A stretch of 16,866 nucleotides of DNA from Akkermansiaceae bacterium (GTDB lineage: Bacteria; Verrucomicrobiota; Verrucomicrobiia; Verrucomicrobiales; Akkermansiaceae): assembly GCA_029287105.1 (NCBI GenBank), contig JARFRT010000371.1, positions 1 through 16,866 of the forward strand. The letters are read 5' to 3'. This document shows, piece after piece, positions 12,865 to 16,866 of this stretch. The translations under genes were made by a program, and so were the position numbers. Under the pieces are notes generated by a model. The model had not been told where the DNA came from, made no database searches, and saw nothing but the letters and a program-made list of their open reading frames with translations. Position 1 is the stretch's first letter, and each line of letters begins with the position of its first letter.

Positions 12865-14520
12865 TCATTCTGTAAGAATCATGCCTGTGCTGTCTATTTC
12901 TGCACCTGTCTGATCGAGGATTCGATTGCTCTTGAGTTCGACTTCGGCTGCGTTGCGGACCGAGATCGCCATGCGATCCGGCAACACGGTGATTTTATTG
13001 TTCTGAACCCTGATCTTGCTCGTGTGCCTGGCATGACGGTTGAGCGCTCTGGTGTAGATGTGGATTGCGGTCAGCTGGGTATTTCGGATCGTATTGTTGC
13101 GTATGATATTGTTTTGTGGAAACGGGCCTTCGTAGAAGCTTCCCATCTCATTGCCCATCCATACGGCTGCACCACCTACACTATCAATGGTGTTGTTCTC
13201 AATGATGCCGTTGGGGCTGCGGACAAGCATGGCATGCCGGCGCTGCGGGTTGAAGCTGCAGTTGCGCACAATAAATCTATCGTTGATGTAGCTCATGTTG
13301 TAAAAGTGCGTGGATTTGATGTGCTCCCGCTGTTTGCGCCCCACGATCACACCCTCCACCGAATCTGCTAGGGTCACGGTGTGGGTTTTACCTTCAACCT
13401 TGGCCTCAATCACCTCAGTGATCTGCGTCTTGCCGGATTGCGGGTCAAAAACCATCACCGCATCACCTGCTGAGAATGCCGGGCCCATGAGGCGAAACAC
13501 CTTGGGAGAGATGATACTAATCGCCATGGCCGTGTTAGCACTGATGTTGATGCTGTCGTCCAGCATGCCATCAAAATGACAGCCTTCAATCAATGGCCCG
13601 ACACGATTATCCTTTACGTGCATACCGTCCTTCCAAGTGCTGCATAGGCGGGAACTGCTTGGTCTGAAGGTGATGGTGTTGTTGCGCAGTGTGATCAATC
13701 CTTCGTTGCGATTAATCGAGTAATTCATGCCACTGCGGGCACTATAGATCGTGATATCTTCTAATATGCAGTCCGCCGACTCCCTGACTGCGATATTTTC
13801 GCCAAAGGCGCGTTCACCTTTTTCAGTAAGCATCAATGGCAGAAAGAAGCGGTCTCCAGGAAGGACAGGTTCCAGCCCTTCTTTATGAGAGGACGTAACC
13901 TTGATCCGGTAGATTCTTCCTCCAATGCGATCGACGGATGCGATCCGGTAGTGATCTGGAATTCCCCAGCGACGATGACGTTCCTTTGGATCGATGACTG
14001 TGCCCCAACGCCAGCCGCCCTCTCCCAGACGCTTCTTTACGATGGAGTCCAACGGAGGGAGCGGATACCCATCGTGCAGTTCCAATTCGAAGACCCCCTC
14101 ATCGACGCGAACTGCTCGAATCTTACCCTGACTGAAAGGCAAAGGATCAAAGTCGATCACAAATCCCCGAACAAGGATGTTGTGACACCGGCGGATGGCG
14201 AAGATTCCATTTTGTGGATGCAACAGCAGATTGGCGCCATTTCCTTCAATGGTTAGTCCATTAACATCGGTCAATTCAATCTGGCTGCTTCCCCCTCGAT
14301 AAGGCCCGAATCGATAGGTTCTTTGATCAAAGACGAGTTTGGCGCCTGGACCACCCTGAATTGCAGTTGCAAGGGCTCTTCGGACGGCTGGACCATCGTC
14401 AGTTTTGCCGTCGCCAACGGCACCATGATCTCTTATGTGAATTGCAGTGGCTCCCGCTGCCTGGGAGAGGAAGCCTACGACTAATGCTGCCGACAACAGG
14501 ATTACCTTTGCTATCATCAT
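12865..14520 (-). CDS. Exported right-handed parallel beta-helix protein (pectate-lyase superfamily, GH110-like), cassette gene
   Basis: 551 residues. A signal peptide (MMIAKVILLSAALVVGFLSQ, then AAGATA) opens it. The Pectate_lyase_3-type start 'IHIRDHGAVGDGKTDD' (residues 27-42) follows, and then many short beta-helix coils with Asn ladders ('IRNNTIRNTQLTAIHIYT'). A central 'STWKDGMH' (about 294-301) and 'GCHFDGMLDDSINI' (about 313-326) resemble the DGMH and DD-N blocks of GH110 alpha-1,3-galactosidases, with an inserted 'FSAGDAVMVFD' beta domain also seen in that family. The substrate is therefore probably a galactose-containing glycan, but this rests on motif memory. An AGGA lies 13 nt before the ATG. 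The ATG 99 bp upstream falls in attC 13 and is rejected. The stop is 26 bp before R'' of attC 12. Confidence 0.85.
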   Translation of the reverse strand: MMIAKVILLSAALVVGFLSQAAGATAIHIRDHGAVGDGKTDDGPAVRRALATAIQGGPGAKLVFDQRTYRFGPYRGGSSQIELTDVNGLTIEGNGANLLLHPQNGIFAIRRCHNILVRGFVIDFDPLPFSQGKIRAVRVDEGVFELELHDGYPLPPLDSIVKKRLGEGGWRWGTVIDPKERHRRWGIPDHYRIASVDRIGGRIYRIKVTSSHKEGLEPVLPGDRFFLPLMLTEKGERAFGENIAVRESADCILEDITIYSARSGMNYSINRNEGLITLRNNTITFRPSSSRLCSTWKDGMHVKDNRVGPLIEGCHFDGMLDDSINISANTAMAISIISPKVFRLMGPAFSAGDAVMVFDPQSGKTQITEVIEAKVEGKTHTVTLADSVEGVIVGRKQREHIKSTHFYNMSYINDRFIVRNCSFNPQRRHAMLVRSPNGIIENNTIDSVGGAAVWMGNEMGSFYEGPFPQNNIIRNNTIRNTQLTAIHIYTRALNRHARHTSKIRVQNNKITVLPDRMAISVRNAAEVELKSNRILDQTGAEIDSTGMILTE

Positions 14521-14540
14521 TTTGTTTTTGTTCCTGCAAA

Positions 14541-14656
14541 GCCGAACGTAAAGAACAACCGCAGCCCAGACAAAAGTTAAATTTAAAATGGTCTTTCGCG
14601 AGTGTCGTCCGCGTCTCAAACACGGTTAACTGTCGGGATGCTTCGACTTGTTCGAT
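14541..14656 (-). other. attC 13 (twin of attC 4)
   Basis: Minus-strand R'' ATCGAAC + AAG (14650-14656) and R' GTTCGGC (14541-14547). It shares with attC 4 the first 13 bp (GCCGAACGTAAAG), CAACCGCAGCCC, TCCGCGTCTC and the last ~18 bp (ATGCTTCGACTTGTTCGAT). Two cassettes of unrelated genes thus carry the same attC lineage. Confidence 0.88.
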
Positions 14657-15121
14657 CTATTTTTTGTATTCTTTCCAAGGCAAAAGAACGTCCGCTTTAT
14701 CTCCAACGCAAACTGATGAAAGAAACCCCTTAAGCGACGTTATGTGAACCTTGGAGCGCATCATCAAGGATGAACAATTGTGCCCCATATTCGTATAATA
14801 CTTACCTTCAGAAGTCTTTATTAAGCTAATATCCCCAATGCCATCTTCCTTGTGCATAGAGTGGCTTGTGATGATAACCCAGGTCCCATCCTTAAACTTA
14901 ATCAATCCATTCCTAGAAGGGCTATACTCATAATACCCACTCTTGTTCTTTGATGGTGAGCACACCAGCTTGGCTAGAGGAACCTTGCTGATATCTGTAT
15001 ATGCTTCAATTTGTGAATGTCTCAGAACTAACCATTCATCGGTTGTCATTCGCTTCTTTCCTGCAAGCGCTGCGGAGCTGAGAATCTGCAGGCAAAAGAA
15101 TATGGTGATGATGGTTTTCAT
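14657..15121 (-). CDS. Exported hypothetical protein, cassette gene
   Basis: 154 residues, AT-rich, no family recognised. Signal peptide MKTIITIFFCLQILSSAALA followed by GKKRMTTDEW. The mature part has three cysteines and beta strands ('GLIKFKDGTWVIITSHSM', 'GDISLIKTSEGKYYTNMGHNCSSLMM') and ends in KEYKK. The stop TAG directly abuts R'' of attC 13. Upstream of its ATG the expected R' box of the next attC is not found: only ATCGAGATT at about 15131-15139, a weak relative of ATCGAACGTT, before IS110 noncoding DNA. It is the first cassette in the window in the direction of the array's transcription. Confidence 0.8.
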   Translation of the reverse strand: MKTIITIFFCLQILSSAALAGKKRMTTDEWLVLRHSQIEAYTDISKVPLAKLVCSPSKNKSGYYEYSPSRNGLIKFKDGTWVIITSHSMHKEDGIGDISLIKTSEGKYYTNMGHNCSSLMMRSKVHITSLKGFLSSVCVGDKADVLLPWKEYKK

Positions 15122-15313
15122 ATTATTCTTATCGAGATTCTATGGCTGATGCGAATGGCATATCAGACGTTGTTACTTGAAAAAGGTGGTGTTGCCGTTG
15201 TCCAATATCTCGCGGGCTATCCTGAACGAACAGGGCAGAGCCGCATGCTAAGCGCAGCCATCTTGCCAGAAGCCAGAAGCTGCGATGTTTAACAACGAAC
15301 CAACGACAACACC
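15122..15313 (+). ncRNA. IS110 left-end noncoding region, candidate bridge-RNA locus
   Basis: 192 bp without a gene, between the last cassette gene and the transposase. IS110-group elements are known to encode the guide (bridge) RNA in the noncoding end upstream of the transposase, and the length fits. Visible structure: a hairpin CTGATGC / GCATATCAG (15146-15166), a stem CGCAGC / GCTGCG (15253-15258, 15279-15284) with a 20-nt loop, and a weak promoter TTGAAA-18-TCCAAT (15177-15206). Loops that guide target and donor DNA cannot be assigned because the element's ends are not defined. Confidence 0.35.
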
Positions 15314-16520
15314 ATGAACAAAACATATTACATCGGACTCGATGTCCACAAGGAAACAACCGCCATCGCCCACACCCACTCGTTATCCCGTGCCAAGCCC
15401 ACCTATTACAGGGAGTGTGGCGGCAGCAACCGGGCGGTCGAGCGCAACCTCAAAAGACTGGCCCGGGAACTCGGCGTCAAATTCACCGACCTCAAGGTCT
15501 GCTATGAAGCGGGCCCGACGGGATTCGTTCTCGCCCGGAGGCTCATCCAGCTCGGGGTCGACTGTGTCATCTGCTCACCCTCAAAGACCGAACGCAAGCC
15601 AGACGACAAAATCAAGACCGACAAAAAGGACGCCGCCAAAGTCGCCAGGGAGTTCCGTAACGGTGACATCACCGTTGTCCGTATCCCCCCTTCTCTGGAT
15701 GAAGCCGTGCGTGACGTCTGCCGTGCCCGCACCGATGCCGTCGACGACCACGCCCGGGCCAAGAAGCGGCTCAAGGCCTTTCTGCTGCGCAACGGATACC
15801 GCTACAAGGGCAATGCCAACTGGGGACCCGCGCACATGGGATACCTGCGCGATCTCGCCATGCCCAATGAGGCGCTCAAGATCGTGGTCGAGGAATACAT
15901 CCTGGCCATCGACAGTGCACGGCACCGGGTCGAGCGCATCAGGGATCATCTCAAACAACTGCTCGTGGACTGGGAATGGAAACCCGTCGTCCTGGCTCTC
16001 ATGGCATGCAAGGGCTTCCAGGAGGTAGCCGCCATGACCGTCATCAGCGAACTCGGCGACTTGCGCCGCTTCAAGCATCCCCGCCAACTCATGGCCTTCA
16101 TCGGACTCGTGCCCAGCGAACACTCGTCGGGAGCAACCAGACGGCAGGGTTCCATCACCAAGTGTGGCAACAGTCACGCCCGCTGGATGCTTGTTGAAGC
16201 AGCCCAACATGCAAGGAGGACTCCCAAGGTGAGCGGTGAACTCACCCTCAGGCAACAAGGCCAGTCCGATCAGGTCAGGGAACTCTCGTGGCGCATGCAG
16301 AACCGGCTGCACAAGCGTTACGTCAAACTCAGGATGCGGGGGAAAGAGGAAAACAAATGCATCATCGCCGTTGCCCGGGAAATCTGCGGCTTCATCTGGG
16401 AGCTTCAGAACAAGTGCGGACTGGAACTCCCGTCATCCACCTGCGACCCCGGTTAGACAACCGGCACTCATTATTTTTTATGCTCCGCCCCTTTCCCTGG
16501 GCGGAGGGGCAGATCAAAAA
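15130..16520 (+). mobile_element. IS110-family insertion sequence (ends not determined)
   Basis: Contains one transposase gene flanked by noncoding DNA. IS110-family elements usually lack clear inverted repeats and target duplications, and none is evident here, so the limits given are approximate. GC content and codon use resemble oppABC more than the cassette genes. Its left end falls at the place where the next attC should be, suggesting insertion into or replacement of a cassette junction. Confidence 0.6.
15314..16456 (+). CDS. IS110-family transposase (DEDD/serine recombinase)
   Basis: 380 residues, normal length. The N-terminal DEDD (RuvC-like) domain shows 'YIGLDVHKE' (Asp10), 'VCYEAGPTG' (Glu65) and 'DKIKTDKKDAAKVA' (Asp103, Asp106). 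A helical linker with 'RLKAFLLRNGYRYKG' follows, and then the C-terminal Transposase_20 domain with 'ACKGFQEVAAMTVISELGDL', 'FIGLVPSEHSSG' (catalytic Ser at about 271-272) and 'RRQGSITKCGNSHARWMLVEAA'. IS110 enzymes excise and insert the element through RNA-guided recombination at both strands. The gene looks intact, with no frameshift. It is the only + strand gene right of 3.15 kb. The IS110 versus IS1111 subgroup is not certain; the long upstream and unclear downstream ends favour IS110. Confidence 0.93.
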   Translation: MNKTYYIGLDVHKETTAIAHTHSLSRAKPTYYRECGGSNRAVERNLKRLARELGVKFTDLKVCYEAGPTGFVLARRLIQLGVDCVICSPSKTERKPDDKIKTDKKDAAKVAREFRNGDITVVRIPPSLDEAVRDVCRARTDAVDDHARAKKRLKAFLLRNGYRYKGNANWGPAHMGYLRDLAMPNEALKIVVEEYILAIDSARHRVERIRDHLKQLLVDWEWKPVVLALMACKGFQEVAAMTVISELGDLRRFKHPRQLMAFIGLVPSEHSSGATRRQGSITKCGNSHARWMLVEAAQHARRTPKVSGELTLRQQGQSDQVRELSWRMQNRLHKRYVKLRMRGKEENKCIIAVAREICGFIWELQNKCGLELPSSTCDPG

Positions 16521-16866
16521 AACAAATCATGCCTACCAGGGACAGGACACCCCTAAGGAATTCAAATCAAAGAACAAAACAACAAAGACAGTAAAATAGA
16601 GGTGAGGAGGTTGACTTAGAAATCAGGCGCAAGGCCGGTACTCGATTACGTTATGAGTTAGTGATTGTGAAAGCAATGATGAGCACTCGATTCGAGATAG
16701 AGAACCCAGGTCATCGGTGAAGACAAACCATGTGGTACCCAGTCCACGCATATCAGCATACCCCGTCTGCGCGAATACGCACACCACGCCCAACCACCTC
16801 GCTTCTACTTTGCTGTCACAAACACGCAGAACCTAATCTTTAAAAGATGACAGGACAAAACCACTT
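16457..16866. other. Noncoding stretch right of the transposase
   Basis: 410 bp without any reading frame I can support. It starts with a hairpin of 8 perfect pairs (CTCCGCCC 16483-16490, GGGCGGAG 16499-16506). A T run lies on its left and an A run on its right, so in neither direction does the hairpin have the T tract of a terminator. Further right is a single GCCCAAC (16788-16794), which could be an R' box of a further attC, but its partner would be outside the window. No gene, tRNA or repeat array seen. Confidence 0.6.

Larger units (their letters stand above)
3187..15121 (-). mobile_element. Integron gene-cassette array, 13 cassettes, no integrase in window
   Basis: Fourteen minus-strand genes are separated by 13 imperfect palindromes with attC layout. 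On the minus strand these read R'' (for example GCCGAAC followed by AAG) at the 3' end of each gene, two pairing inner arms with unpaired bases, then an R' box such as GTTCGCT, GTTCGAT or GTTAGGC, and then the next start codon. Spacing between sites follows gene length, and no other gene order explains the regular palindromes. Genes differ in GC content and are unrelated to one another. All cassettes share one orientation, so attI and intI should lie beyond the right edge, past the IS110 element, or be missing (CALIN). Left boundary: the degenerate last attC near oppC. The right boundary in the window is set by the start of the last cassette gene, where IS110 DNA takes over. Confidence 0.92.

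Noticed and set aside
12763..13371. + strand frame of 202 codons opposite the beta-helix gene
   Set aside because: No motif, overlaps attC 12, and lies antisense to a well-supported gene.
3187..15121. Regular palindromes as a CRISPR array or REP elements
   Set aside because: The units are 0.3-2.3 kb apart, differ in sequence and length, and share only end boxes and pairing, which fits attC and not CRISPR or REP.
16483..16506. GC hairpin after the transposase as a terminator
   Set aside because: Strong stem, but no T tract follows on either strand; the A and T runs are on the wrong sides.
15158..16756. GCATATCAG at 15158-15166 and again at 16748-16756 as a possible IS target duplication
   Set aside because: A 9-mer shared between two regions of about 200 and 400 bp is expected by chance fairly often, and IS110 elements do not make long target duplications.

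Overview
The window looks like a chromosomal segment of a bacterium of the PVC group, most likely Verrucomicrobiota. This rests on the style of the secreted carbohydrate-active proteins and the long-leader signal peptides, and is an inference; no rRNA or other marker gene is present. The left 3.15 kb is host-type sequence of high GC. It holds the 3' part of an oligopeptide-binding protein gene (oppA) and two complete permease genes (oppB, oppC), all on the + strand. No ATPase genes (oppD/F) follow.

From about 3.19 to 15.12 kb, everything reads on the minus strand and is organised as an integron gene-cassette array. There are 13 cassettes with 14 genes. Each gene is followed, on the minus strand, by an imperfect palindrome with attC architecture. 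The R'' box (usually NNCGAAC or RCYAAC, followed by AAG) sits at or inside the 3' end of the gene. Two pairing inner arms follow, with one or two unpaired bases. An R' box of the type GTTCGNY or GTTAGGC comes next, and the next start codon is usually 10-80 bp further on. I found no integrase gene. Given the polarity, attI and intI would lie to the right of the window, or the array is an integrase-less cluster (CALIN). The array's distal end abuts oppC in a tail-to-tail arrangement, with a hairpin terminator and a decayed last attC.

In minus-strand order (right to left) the cassettes encode: an exported protein of unknown function; an exported parallel beta-helix protein (pectate-lyase superfamily, GH110-like features); a one-TM protein; a small two-TM protein together with a lipoprotein-like protein; an exported unknown; an exported BNR/Asp-box sialidase-like protein; a DUF4375/DMP19-like protein; an exported unknown; a large exported SGNH/SASA sialate-O-acetylesterase-like protein split by an in-frame stop; a small zinc-ribbon protein; an exported unknown; a soluble unknown; and a VOC/glyoxalase-fold protein. 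About ten of the fourteen have a signal peptide or membrane segment. Three are large glycan-active proteins, which is unusual cargo for integron cassettes. Base composition varies from cassette to cassette (AT-rich ones at about 10.5-12.0 and 14.66-15.12 kb, GC-rich ones elsewhere), as expected for genes collected from different sources.

The right end (15.12-16.87 kb) carries a + strand IS110-family transposase with DEDD and serine motifs. About 190 bp of upstream noncoding DNA could hold the element's guide ('bridge') RNA. Downstream are 410 bp with no recognisable gene. The IS lies exactly where the next attC/cassette junction should be, so it may have inserted into or replaced one.
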